Virus record (IMG/VR): IMGVR_UViG_3300045836_000152
Span: 1-20,918 of that record
Source: a virus
Reading direction: 5' to 3' (one strand)
DNA length: 20,918 nt
Under the pieces are notes generated by a model, which was not told the origin of the DNA, made no database searches, and worked only from the letters and a program-made list of their open reading frames with translations. Position 1 is the first letter of the stretch, and each line of letters opens with the position of its first letter. Positions 1 through 4,695 of the stretch are shown one piece after another. The position numbers and the translations under genes were made by a program.

Positions 1-8
1 GGACAGCC

Positions 9-275
9 TCAGTCGCGCGTCAGGGGCACGTCGACCGTCGCGGTTACCGGGCCGCCACAGGCGCGGCGCTGGCAGCATATCGCCATTTCCAGGTCATCCG
101 CCGTCAGGTTGCCGAATCGTCCCTCATAGGCCAGGGCACCGGCGCTGTGGGTGAATTCGGAGCTGCAATCGATGCAGCGAAACGTGATGGTGCTCAACGC
201 CGGCAGGTTATAGAGCGGAACAATCTCCGGCGGCATCCAATTCTTGAAGGCCGAGGAAGCGTGCGGTGCGGACAT
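9..275 (-). CDS. Small Cys-rich protein, possible zinc ribbon
   Basis: An 88-residue protein of unknown function. I place the start at 275 rather than the longer option at 308 because AGAAGGA lies 7 bases before this ATG. It contains a CxxC pair (C34, C37) and a second cluster, CC at 67-68 plus C73. This spacing suggests a structural zinc site, although the second half is not a classic CxxC knuckle. The rest has no signal peptide or membrane segment. It reads leftward, away from the membrane-protein gene at 410, and its downstream context is cut off by the window edge. Small Cys-cluster proteins are common among phage early genes, but I do not recognise this family. The coding call is fairly secure; the zinc role is inferred. 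Confidence 0.6.
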   Translation of the reverse strand: MSAPHASSAFKNWMPPEIVPLYNLPALSTITFRCIDCSSEFTHSAGALAYEGRFGNLTADDLEMAICCQRRACGGPVTATVDVPLTRD

Positions 276-409
276 GGCCGTATCCTTCTGACTGACTATG
301 TTCCGCATTTGTTCTCATTTTACCGATAGAGTCAACGGGGCATTAACGAAATGACTCGTCAGAGTTGATAGCCGCGTGTAACGCTGTTCCGACGCAACGG
401 GAGGGTGAT

Positions 410-823
410 ATGTGGTTATGGGTTCTCGTCGTCCTGTCGGTGCCGATCGCCGGCCTAGCCTACTTGGCGTCTATACCGAAGTCGTCACACCATATGCGCA
501 GCTTCGCGACTGCTGCCGCCCGGCTGGCCGTTAAGTCGGGCATGGTCGAAGCGCCGGAAGGTATGCGCGAAGACTTCGTGCCCATGGTCGCAAGTGAGTT
601 TGTGGGGGTGCTGCGCCTGGCGGAAAAATCGTTCAAGCGCGCCAAGATCGCCGACAACCTGGGGGCCTGCGCCACGGCCCTGGACGTGTCGGCCGACGAA
701 TTCGACAAACGGCCGGAACGCTTTTACAGCTCGACGCCGCCGATTACACATAGCACGGTTGCGAATATGCTCAGGGGCAGGGCGACCATGCTGCGGGAGA
801 TCGAGAAAAAAGCCCGATCCTAG
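410..823 (+). CDS. Hypothetical membrane-anchored protein
   Basis: A 137-residue protein of unknown function. The start at 410 is chosen because GGGAGG lies 5 bases upstream; an in-frame ATG at 365 lacks such a site. Residues 1-20 form a strongly hydrophobic segment (rich in W, L, V, I, A) with no obvious signal-peptidase site, so it is probably an N-terminal anchor with the rest in the cytoplasm. The remainder is mostly helical and charged and ends in a Lys/Arg-rich tail. It is the only rightward gene in the left arm and converges on the leftward operon that ends at 837. Its stop codon lies inside the loop of the shared hairpin at 806-833. A host-surface or exclusion role is conceivable for an accessory phage membrane protein, but nothing in the sequence proves it. 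Confidence 0.6.
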   Translation: MWLWVLVVLSVPIAGLAYLASIPKSSHHMRSFATAAARLAVKSGMVEAPEGMREDFVPMVASEFVGVLRLAEKSFKRAKIADNLGACATALDVSADEFDKRPERFYSSTPPITHSTVANMLRGRATMLREIEKKARS

Positions 824-833
824 GACCGGGCTT
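806..833 (-). terminator. Rho-independent terminator of the leftward operon
   Basis: AAGCCCG (810-816) pairs with CGGGCTT (827-833), and an inner TCC/GGA closes a short TA loop. On the minus strand the stem runs straight into a T tract (806-811), the classic intrinsic terminator layout. It lies 4 bases past the stop of the leftward gene ending at 837. The hairpin contains the stop codon of the converging gene at 410-823, so one structure separates both transcripts. The plus-strand side has only a weak tail. Confidence 0.7.
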
Positions 834-836
834 AAA

Positions 837-1118
837 CTACTGGTTTGCTGCGCGGATCTCGTCTTCGGCGCGCCTTAGCAATTCGGTGTGGTGGTGATTG
901 GCCTGGCGGGCGAGTTGCACCGTCTGCATGACAACGCTGAACGGCGCCGGCGGCCCGGCCGGATTTAACCAACGCTGGGCCGATCGCAGTTCCACACCCA
1001 TACCCTCGGCCAGCTGGGTAGCGAGGCTCTTGGCCGGGTCTTTCATCCAAGCCAGCATGGCCAGGGCGGCAAAGTCGGCCTGGGACAAAAGGCGAGGGCG
1101 TGGGGGAGCGCCGGCCAT
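837..1118 (-). CDS. Small protein with a possible HTH segment
   Basis: A 93-residue protein, last gene of the 1658-837 leftward unit. Its ATG shares one base with the TAA of the preceding 58-aa gene (TAATG), a translational-coupling arrangement, so the start at 1118 is preferred over the extended frame. Residues about 30-55 (QLAEGMGVELRSAQRWLNP) read like a helix-turn-helix with a recognition helix SAQRWL, and the C-terminus is a charged helix with HHH. DNA binding is therefore plausible but not established. No membrane segment is present. A terminator follows within a few bases. Family not recognised. Confidence 0.6.
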   Translation of the reverse strand: MAGAPPRPRLLSQADFAALAMLAWMKDPAKSLATQLAEGMGVELRSAQRWLNPAGPPAPFSVVMQTVQLARQANHHHTELLRRAEDEIRAANQ

Positions 1119-1294
1119 TAGCGGGCGCGCCTTTCGTCCGCGTCACGGCGATCAAGCGCTTCGTGGTGGGCGCACAGCAACATCACCTGATCGAGCAGGG
1201 ATTGCAGTTCTGACGTAGCGTCCGGATGGGCGCGCTCGATCGCTTCGCCCAGGGCGTCGCAGGCATCGTCAAGACATTGGCTGAGTGTGCGCAT
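1118..1294 (-). CDS. 58-aa hypothetical protein
   Basis: A 58-residue ORF (begins MRTLSQCLDDACDALGEAIE, ends DERRAR). The ATG at 1294 has GGAG 6 bases upstream, partly overlapping the stop of the gene before it. Its TAA overlaps the ATG of the next gene by one base. This tight fit on both sides is the main evidence that it is real. The protein is helical and acidic in the first half, with three cysteines (C7, C12, C41) and a His pair near position 43. Function unknown. A helical regulator or small inhibitor would fit its size and place, but that is a guess. Confidence 0.55.
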   Translation of the reverse strand: MRTLSQCLDDACDALGEAIERAHPDATSELQSLLDQVMLLCAHHEALDRRDADERRAR

Positions 1295-1303
1295 GGTTTT
1301 CTC

Positions 1304-1468
1304 CTATAGCCGGGATTTGATTTCTTCGTCAGTCAGTTTTTGAAGCGTCACGATGCAGGTACCTTTCGCGCCGCGGTCGACCAGGATGTAGGGCTCGCCT
1401 TGCCATGTGCCGCGAAAGTCGGGGTGAGTGGTGTTCCAGATGTGGGCCAGTTGCTGTTCGCGCGTCAT
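1304..1468 (-). CDS. 54-aa hypothetical protein
   Basis: A 54-residue ORF beginning MTREQQLAHIWNTTHPDFRG. The start at 1468 follows the upstream stop codon by one base, so it is probably translated by coupling; its own ribosome site is weak (GGCGGG). Much longer in-frame extensions toward 1702 run through the 62-aa gene in another frame and look like shadow. The composition resembles a small globular alpha/beta protein with a Trp-rich first half and a DEEIKSRL helix at the end. I do not recognise the family. It sits in a run of four packed small genes sharing a promoter near 1730. Confidence 0.5.
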   Translation of the reverse strand: MTREQQLAHIWNTTHPDFRGTWQGEPYILVDRGAKGTCIVTLQKLTDEEIKSRL

Positions 1469-1469
1469 G

Positions 1470-1658
1470 TCAGTAGCCCGCCCAGTCGCGCAGGGAGCGC
1501 ATGTCGCCGAAGGTGCAGCGCTCGTGCGCCACAAACACCTTATTGCCGATGGGGTGGGCATAGGTTCCACACACGACGACGCGGTTTTGGTTGTTGATGA
1601 AGGCGTGGCGGCCCCAGTCATGGGTGCGCGCGAACGCAAGGACGTTCTCGATCGACAT
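1470..1658 (-). CDS. 62-aa hypothetical protein
   Basis: A 62-residue protein beginning MSIENVLAFARTHDWGRHAF. It is the first gene of the lower leftward unit. The start at 1658 is chosen over 1676 because AGGAG lies 7 bases upstream. The sequence alternates short strands and turns (RVVVCGTYAHPIGNKVFVAH), suggesting a compact beta-rich fold, with two cysteines and several histidines. It is preceded by a promoter-like region with a palindrome and the shared 15-bp motif, so this unit is likely regulated. Function unknown. Confidence 0.55.
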   Translation of the reverse strand: MSIENVLAFARTHDWGRHAFINNQNRVVVCGTYAHPIGNKVFVAHERCTFGDMRSLRDWAGY

Positions 1659-1704
1659 TGGCGCTCTCCTGAGCAAACCGCGGCCTCATGCCTGCGGTGC
1701 AATT

Positions 1705-1733
1705 AATGTCGTATATGCGACACCAATTGTCAA
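1705..1733 (-). promoter_or_regulatory. Candidate leftward promoter with palindromic operator
   Basis: On the minus strand a perfect TTGACA (-35) lies at 1728-1733. Seventeen bases further is a weak -10, GACATT (1705-1710). Between and over them lies the imperfect palindrome TGTCGTATATGCGACA (1707-1722, five paired bases each side), placed where a repressor would block polymerase. It is about 45-75 bp upstream of the start at 1658. The -35 is convincing; the -10 is not, so the exact start of transcription is uncertain. Confidence 0.45.
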
Positions 1734-1749
1734 CCATCCCAATGAAAAA

Positions 1750-1764
1750 TCGGGTATCCGTAAT
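1750..1764 (-). promoter_or_regulatory. Shared 15-bp motif, site A
   Basis: TCGGGTATCCGTAAT on the plus strand. It matches the reverse complement of 3368-3382 at 14 of 15 positions. The core CGGGTATCCG is nearly palindromic and centred about 25 bp upstream of the leftward -35 at 1728-1733, a typical place for an activator or accessory operator. It lies just downstream of the small HTH gene that ends at 1783. Confidence 0.5.
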
Positions 1765-1782
1765 TGATGGTTGAAGGCGCGT

Positions 1783-1974
1783 CTACGCTGCCCGCTCGAT
1801 GGGCGCGGTCTTGATTCGGAAAAGCTCCCACAGCCCAGGATGCATGGCGCGGTCGCCTGCCTCCCATTGCTGCCAGGACCGGAGCGCAGAATGCACGAGC
1901 GCCGCCGCCTGAGTTTGGGTCAGCCCGGCGGCTTCGCGAGCAGTTCGGATATCGGCGGGAGTGGGCGATGTCAT
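1783..1974 (-). CDS. Small XRE/YdaS-like HTH DNA-binding protein
   Basis: A 63-residue protein starting MTSPTPADIRTAREAAGLTQ. Residues about 8-45 form a helix-turn-helix of the XRE type: an IRTAREAAGLTQTQAAALV helix pair, then a recognition helix around SALRSWQQWEAG. The wording SWQQWEAGDRAMHPGLWELF resembles small prophage regulators that keep only this domain. The ATG overlaps the preceding stop (ATGA), and GAGG lies just upstream. A longer frame to 2028 runs through the previous gene and is unlikely. It ends the upper leftward unit and may act on the operators nearby (1707-1722, 1750-1764). That link is inference from position. Confidence 0.7.
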   Translation of the reverse strand: MTSPTPADIRTAREAAGLTQTQAAALVHSALRSWQQWEAGDRAMHPGLWELFRIKTAPIERAA

Positions 1975-2363
1975 TGCGACCTCGGTCGGCAAAGGATCAT
2001 GAGAGCCCAGCGCTCGGTATCCGACCAAGTCGCAGCGCGTTTGGCCAGGGCGTCAGCCTTCAGCATTTGATCTTCTTGAGCGCCATCGGCCCATTCTATA
2101 ATGCCGATCCTAATTCTATCGGCGGAGACGATTTGTTCTCCGACACCTCGGTCCAGCAGCATCGCATTCCCTTCGGTCGGCATGACGTGCTCAATCAATT
2201 GGCGCTCCCAATCAGTCAGTTGGGGCGCGAGCGCAGGAATGATTTCGCGCAGACGCTTAAGGTCTGCTGTAAGCAGCATGGGGAGGCCGATGCCCATGGC
2301 TTCGGCCTCTAAGTCCCACTGCGCAATGATAGAGTTGTAGCGTAGTTGGATGCGGTCAGACAT
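1971..2363 (-). CDS. Hypothetical protein between two HTH genes
   Basis: A 130-residue protein starting MSDRIQLRYNSIIAQWDLEA. The start at 2363 overlaps the end of the multi-HTH gene by 8 bases, and its stop overlaps the small HTH gene (ATGA), so the three are translated as a set. It is largely helical with acidic patches and several Trp residues, has no membrane segment, and ends in a basic RPRSQ. I find no catalytic motif. A regulatory partner of the flanking DNA-binding proteins is possible from synteny only. Confidence 0.6.
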   Translation of the reverse strand: MSDRIQLRYNSIIAQWDLEAEAMGIGLPMLLTADLKRLREIIPALAPQLTDWERQLIEHVMPTEGNAMLLDRGVGEQIVSADRIRIGIIEWADGAQEDQMLKADALAKRAATWSDTERWALMILCRPRSQ

Positions 2364-3027
2364 CGCTACTCTCTTTCGCGGCCAGTTCGATGGCAATTTT
2401 CCCGATAAGGGCGCCGGATGCCCCCGTATCGAGTATGATTTTAGCGATGGGGGCACCGCGTTCCAGCATCTCAATAATTCTATCTCTTTTGGTCACGTTG
2501 CGTGGCCGCTTAATACCCTCCTTGCGGACCATAGCCCAAAGACTACTTGGACCCATTCCAGTCTCATGAGCTATTTCCTCTACAGTTTTCGATGTATTAG
2601 ACAGCATTTCTAAAGCAATGGACCTGTTAGGATGAAAAACAAGCTTTCCCCTTTTTCCTGATGCCGGTATACCAGCCGCTTTAAGTACCCGGTATATCAC
2701 CACGCGATTGGCGCTAACCTCTTTTTGTATTGCAGAGACACTCACTGTACCGTCTTCGCCCTTAAGGGCTTTTGCGGTAGCCAAAATCTTTGCGTCTCTA
2801 TCTAAATCAGTAGGGCGTCCGGATAACTTATTCCCCACCATGCGATTGGGTGCGAATGCCTCCGCAGCAACCACAGCAACACCAGGCGTTCTACGCGCGC
2901 CGCTTTCCCATTGTTTATATGTATTGAGCGGGGTCAGCAGTCGCGCGGCCATTTGAGCAGGGCCATCACCAATGCGCGTGCGAGCGGCAATGAGCCGCTC
3001 GCGATAGTCATTTCCTGAGGAAGCCAT
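2356..3027 (-). CDS. DNA-binding protein with several HTH segments
   Basis: A 223-residue protein with up to four helix-turn-helix-like segments. The N-terminal one (about 7-55, MAARLLTPLNTYKQWESGAR) resembles the XRE-like domain of the small regulator at 1783-1974. Further segments are near 84-120 (VSVSAIQKEVSANRVVIYRV), 138-172 (TVEEIAHETGMGPSSLWAMV) and 181-215 (IIEMLERGAPIAKIILDTGA). The start at 3027 lies one base after the previous stop (TAAAATG); a start at 3045 inside that gene is also possible. The stretch around 2380-2900 is visibly more A/T-rich than the rest of the window, suggesting separate acquisition. It is a good candidate for the main transcription regulator of this arm, or a resolvase-like accessory DNA binder without a catalytic domain. 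No catalytic Ser or Tyr context is visible. Confidence 0.7.
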   Translation of the reverse strand: MASSGNDYRERLIAARTRIGDGPAQMAARLLTPLNTYKQWESGARRTPGVAVVAAEAFAPNRMVGNKLSGRPTDLDRDAKILATAKALKGEDGTVSVSAIQKEVSANRVVIYRVLKAAGIPASGKRGKLVFHPNRSIALEMLSNTSKTVEEIAHETGMGPSSLWAMVRKEGIKRPRNVTKRDRIIEMLERGAPIAKIILDTGASGALIGKIAIELAAKESSDV

Positions 3028-3028
3028 T

Positions 3029-3256
3029 TTAGAAGGCGCGGCCATTAATCGTCCAAGAGACAGTGACGCCATCGCAATCGGCGCCAAGGTAAGCGTCGCG
3101 GAGGATCTTGTCGGCTTCTTCGACGGTGGCCGCTTCTTCCGCCCAGGTCACGATATAGCCGCCATCGGTGAACCAGTCGCGGCAGTCATAGCCGCCGTCG
3201 CGGTCGCCGGGTTGTTCGTTCGGAATGATCAGGTTGAGTTCGACGCGGTTGGTCAT
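3029..3256 (-). CDS. 74-aa hypothetical protein, first gene of the leftward unit
   Basis: A 74-residue acidic protein beginning MTNRVELNLIIPNEQPGDRD. The start at 3256 is preferred because GGAG lies 6 bases upstream; upstream in-frame Met codons at 3262 and 3268 would cover that site. The sequence (GGYIVTWAEEAATVEEADKI, then GVTVSWTING) suggests a small alpha/beta domain. It is the first gene after the leftward promoter region at 3317-3349 and stops one base before the multi-HTH gene. Function unknown. Confidence 0.6.
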   Translation of the reverse strand: MTNRVELNLIIPNEQPGDRDGGYDCRDWFTDGGYIVTWAEEAATVEEADKILRDAYLGADCDGVTVSWTINGRAF

Positions 3257-3296
3257 TTTCATCTCCATTTGGCCCCTCGCGGGCCGCTCTGGTGGA

Positions 3297-3315
3297 CATC
3301 GGCGACTTGCCGATG
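3297..3315. other. Stem-loop in the leftward leader
   Basis: CATCGGC and GCCGATG pair perfectly around the loop GACTT (7-bp stem, 5-nt loop). It lies directly downstream of the leftward -10 region and about 40 bp before the start at 3256, so it would form near the 5' end of that transcript. It could stabilise the mRNA or be a protein-binding site. Confidence 0.5.
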
Positions 3316-3316
3316 A

Positions 3317-3349
3317 ATTATAATTACGCTCAATGAGCGTAGCCGTCAA
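3317..3349 (-). promoter_or_regulatory. Leftward promoter with palindromic operator
   Basis: On the minus strand TTGACG (3344-3349) acts as a -35. Seventeen bases later comes TAATTA, and four bases further a perfect TATAAT (3317-3322), so the exact -10 is ambiguous. The spacer is filled by the perfect palindrome TACGCTCAATGAGCGTA (3325-3341: 7-bp arms, 3-bp centre), ideal for a dimeric repressor that would shut the promoter. The first gene starts at 3256. Autoregulation by one of the operon's own HTH proteins is the simplest reading, but is inferred. Confidence 0.6.
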
Positions 3350-3367
3350 GCGCTAAATCAATCACGT

Positions 3368-3382
3368 ATTACGGATATCCGA
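3368..3382 (+). promoter_or_regulatory. Shared 15-bp motif, site B
   Basis: ATTACGGATATCCGA on the plus strand, with the perfect 10-bp palindrome CGGATATCCG (3372-3381) at its core. Its reverse complement matches 1750-1764 at 14 of 15 positions. The centre is about 30 bp upstream of the leftward -35 at 3344-3349, close to the 25 bp seen at the other promoter. An A-run follows directly. Confidence 0.5.
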
Positions 3383-3403
3383 AAAATCTTATTGGCGCAG
3401 CGA

Positions 3404-3425
3404 AAGCCTTGCGCCAGCAAGGCTT
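3404..3425. other. Perfect 9-bp stem-loop
   Basis: AAGCCTTGC and GCAAGGCTT pair perfectly around GCCA. No T tract follows on either strand, so it is not a standard terminator. It may be an operator, an RNA structure or part of a larger protein-DNA assembly. Confidence 0.45.
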
Positions 3426-3462
3426 GAGTGGTGCGCGCCGATCCCGCATTTCCTTCGTAAGT

Positions 3463-3501
3463 GAGGCCGCAGGCGCGCCACGCGCGCCGGTGCGCGGCCT
3501 C
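3463..3501. other. Nested GC-rich stem-loop
   Basis: The outer arms GAGGCCGC (3463-3470) and GCGGCCTC (3494-3501) pair perfectly. Inside them GGCGCGC and GCGCGCC (3472-3488) form a second perfect stem with a CAC loop. A nested design of this strength is unlikely by chance even in GC-rich DNA. No T tract follows. It could be a structured RNA element, or a DNA structure such as a packaging or replication signal. Confidence 0.45.
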
Positions 3502-3555
3502 TCCGATCAATCCCCGGCCCCCGTGCGCGACAGGTTGCCGTCGCCATTCACCCGG

Positions 3556-3576
3556 ACCCTCTGGCTAAGAGAGGGT
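3556..3576. other. Perfect 7-bp stem-loop
   Basis: ACCCTCT and AGAGGGT pair around GGCTAAG. It directly precedes the CACTACA array and is one of five stem-loops within about 315 bp. Confidence 0.4.
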
Positions 3577-3580
3577 TGCT

Positions 3581-3820
3581 CACTACAAACCCACTACAGG
3601 CCCCCTGTAGTAGCCAAAAGGAAGAAAACACGGGGCTTGCGCGGTCACTACAGTCACTGCGCTCACTACGCGGAAAATCTGGCGTGCAGGCGCGCGCGGG
3701 CGCATGCGTATAGAGATGTATCTGTAGTAGGTGTAGTAGATGTAGTATGGTGAAAAGGCGCTGAAAATTCAGAAAAAATGCCGCTACATGGGCAAATCGT
3801 GATATGTATTGGCTGTAGTG
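3581..3820. repeat. CACTACA/TGTAGTR iteron-like array
   Basis: Copies of CACTACA or close variants occur at 3581, 3592, 3646, 3655 (variant CACTGCG) and 3664. The inverse form TGTAGTR occurs at 3606, 3723, 3732, 3741 and 3814. Two groups keep an exact 9-bp register: 3645/3654/3663 (TCACTNNNC/G) and 3723/3732/3741 (TGTAGTAGG, TGTAGTAGA, TGTAGTATG). The copies at 3593-3611 form a perfect inverted repeat, ACTACAGG/CCTGTAGT, with a 3-nt centre. Arrays like this usually bind an oligomeric protein, such as a replication initiator, partition protein or small terminase. The small-terminase candidate starts 25 bp after the last copy, so packaging initiation (cos/pac) or an origin are the leading readings. 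Confidence 0.6.
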
Positions 3821-3844
3821 ATTAAAAAATAGGCGATTTAATCC

Positions 3845-4432
3845 GTGAATACACTGCCTGACCTGTTCGGGGGTATCGAGCCCCCCTCCGGCATCGCGCC
3901 AGAAAAACGCGGGCGGGGCCGGCCGCGCGGGTCGCGGAACAAGGCGTCGGGCGACCTGTTGAAGTGGATCAGTCACGAGACCAAGGGGTTGACGCCTGGT
4001 CAGCAGCTCGGCCACGTGGCGGGCGTGACGCCTGCAGATATCAGGCGGGCAAAAGCCTGGGCGACGGAAAAGGGTTATGACTGGCGGCCGATCCATCCGG
4101 TGTTTCTGGCGCTGAACCATCGGGCGCATGCCCTGGCCGCCATGAACGGCTGGTCGACGCAGGACGCCTGGTCGGTCATCATGTCGGCGCATAAGGAGCT
4201 GCTGGCCTACACCGCGCACAAGCTGCCGGCTGTGGAGCCGGTCAAGCCGGATCTCCGGCCTACGCTGTACGTCGATGGGGCGCAGCTGGGTGACGCGGTC
4301 AATCCTAGTCAAGACGTTGAAGAACAAGACTTTTTTGAGTTGCTGCCTATTGGCGTCGCACAAGACGCGTCGCACATGGATGCGGAAAGCCTTGAGGCGC
4401 AAGGGTTTGAGCCCGATAGGTCAGAGGATTAA
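3845..4432 (+). CDS. Putative terminase small subunit / DNA-binding protein
   Basis: A 195-residue protein with a GTG start at 3845. Near the N-terminus is a basic AT-hook-like patch (21-33, KRGRGRPRGSRNK), followed by a helical region about 35-130 (GLTPGQQLGHVAGVTPADIR reads like a helix-turn-helix) and an acidic C-terminal tail. It is the first rightward gene and lies upstream of the large terminase, the usual place for the small subunit that recognises packaging DNA. Sequence alone does not place it in a named family, so the call rests on position plus DNA-binding features. The ribosome site is weak (TAGGCGAT). Unusually, about 260 bp separate it from the large subunit, and a perfect 13-bp hairpin spans its stop codon. 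Confidence 0.55.
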   Translation: MNTLPDLFGGIEPPSGIAPEKRGRGRPRGSRNKASGDLLKWISHETKGLTPGQQLGHVAGVTPADIRRAKAWATEKGYDWRPIHPVFLALNHRAHALAAMNGWSTQDAWSVIMSAHKELLAYTAHKLPAVEPVKPDLRPTLYVDGAQLGDAVNPSQDVEEQDFFELLPIGVAQDASHMDAESLEAQGFEPDRSED

Positions 4433-4446
4433 TAATCCTCTGACCT
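4418..4446. other. 13-bp perfect hairpin across the stop codon
   Basis: AGGTCAGAGGATT (4418-4430) pairs with AATCCTCTGACCT (4434-4446) around AAT. The TAA stop of the preceding gene occupies the last stem base and part of the loop. There is no T tract, so it is not a simple intrinsic terminator. It could be a protein-binding dyad, an mRNA 3'-end stabiliser or an RNase III-type processing site between small and large terminase. Confidence 0.6.
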
Positions 4447-4468
4447 GACGTCCTGGGCCGCGCCTGAC

Positions 4469-4502
4469 GCGCGGGGAGGGTGACCATGAGACCCTCCCGC
4501 GC
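4469..4502. other. GC-rich hairpin with one bulge
   Basis: GCGC plus GGGAGGGT on the left pair with ACCCTCCC plus GCGC on the right, giving 12 bp with a single bulged G and a 9-nt loop. It follows the perfect hairpin by 22 bases. No T tract is seen. It may reduce read-through or stabilise the upstream mRNA end. Confidence 0.45.
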
Positions 4503-4570
4503 GACCCACCCCGGCCGAAGGCACCCCCCACCCCCCGAAAACCGGCCGGCCATCGCCGAGAAGCGGGCCC

Positions 4571-4601
4571 CGGCCAGACCGGCATAGGCCGAAAAATTTT
4601 T
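4571..4601 (+). terminator. Weak terminator candidate ending in A5T5
   Basis: CGGCC (4571-4575) pairs with GGCCG (4587-4591), followed at once by AAAAATTTTT (4592-4601). The stem is short, so termination would be partial. The A5T5 tract stands out in very GC-rich DNA and could instead be a bent or melted DNA element. Confidence 0.3.
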
Positions 4602-4695
4602 AAATCCGCGCCCTCTTCCTTAGGGCCCCGGACCGACCGGCGACCGGCCTTGGCCCAGACTGCCCGAACCTCTACAGACAACACGGGGTCGGGGT

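Larger units (their letters stand above)
3257..3844. other. 588-bp regulatory region without a convincing gene
   Basis: Both strands hold only ORFs that look like shadows. A 114-aa plus frame (3409-3753) runs through the repeats and hairpins, and a 284-aa minus frame (3548-4402) lies mostly antisense to the next gene. The region instead holds the leftward promoter, a palindromic operator, the shared 15-bp motif, a series of stem-loops, and the CACTACA/TGTAGTR array, each listed separately. Its place between divergently oriented leftward accessory genes and rightward morphogenesis genes marks it as the control hub of this segment. A rightward promoter must exist here or upstream, but I cannot pick a convincing one. 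Confidence 0.6.

Noticed and set aside
329-357. Inverted repeat GAGTCA...TGACTC between the first two divergent genes
   Set aside because: Only 6-bp arms with a 17-bp spacer, and no clear promoter around it. Could be an operator but is easily chance.
3581-3749. CRISPR-like interpretation of the repeats
   Set aside because: Units are 7-9 bp, occur in both orientations and have no spacers of constant length, so this is not a CRISPR array.
3409-3753. A 114-aa plus-strand ORF across the hairpins and repeats
   Set aside because: Its composition follows the hairpins and CACTACA repeats, it lacks a clear ribosome site, and it looks noncoding.
3801-3844. Possible rightward promoter (TTGGCT ... GATTTAAT) before the small-terminase candidate
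   Set aside because: The spacing is about 21 bp and both boxes are poor matches, so I did not list it.
3548-4402. A 284-aa minus-strand ORF over the repeat region and small-terminase gene
   Set aside because: It is antisense to the supported rightward gene, Arg/His/Pro-rich as expected for a shadow in GC-rich DNA, and has no good ribosome site.
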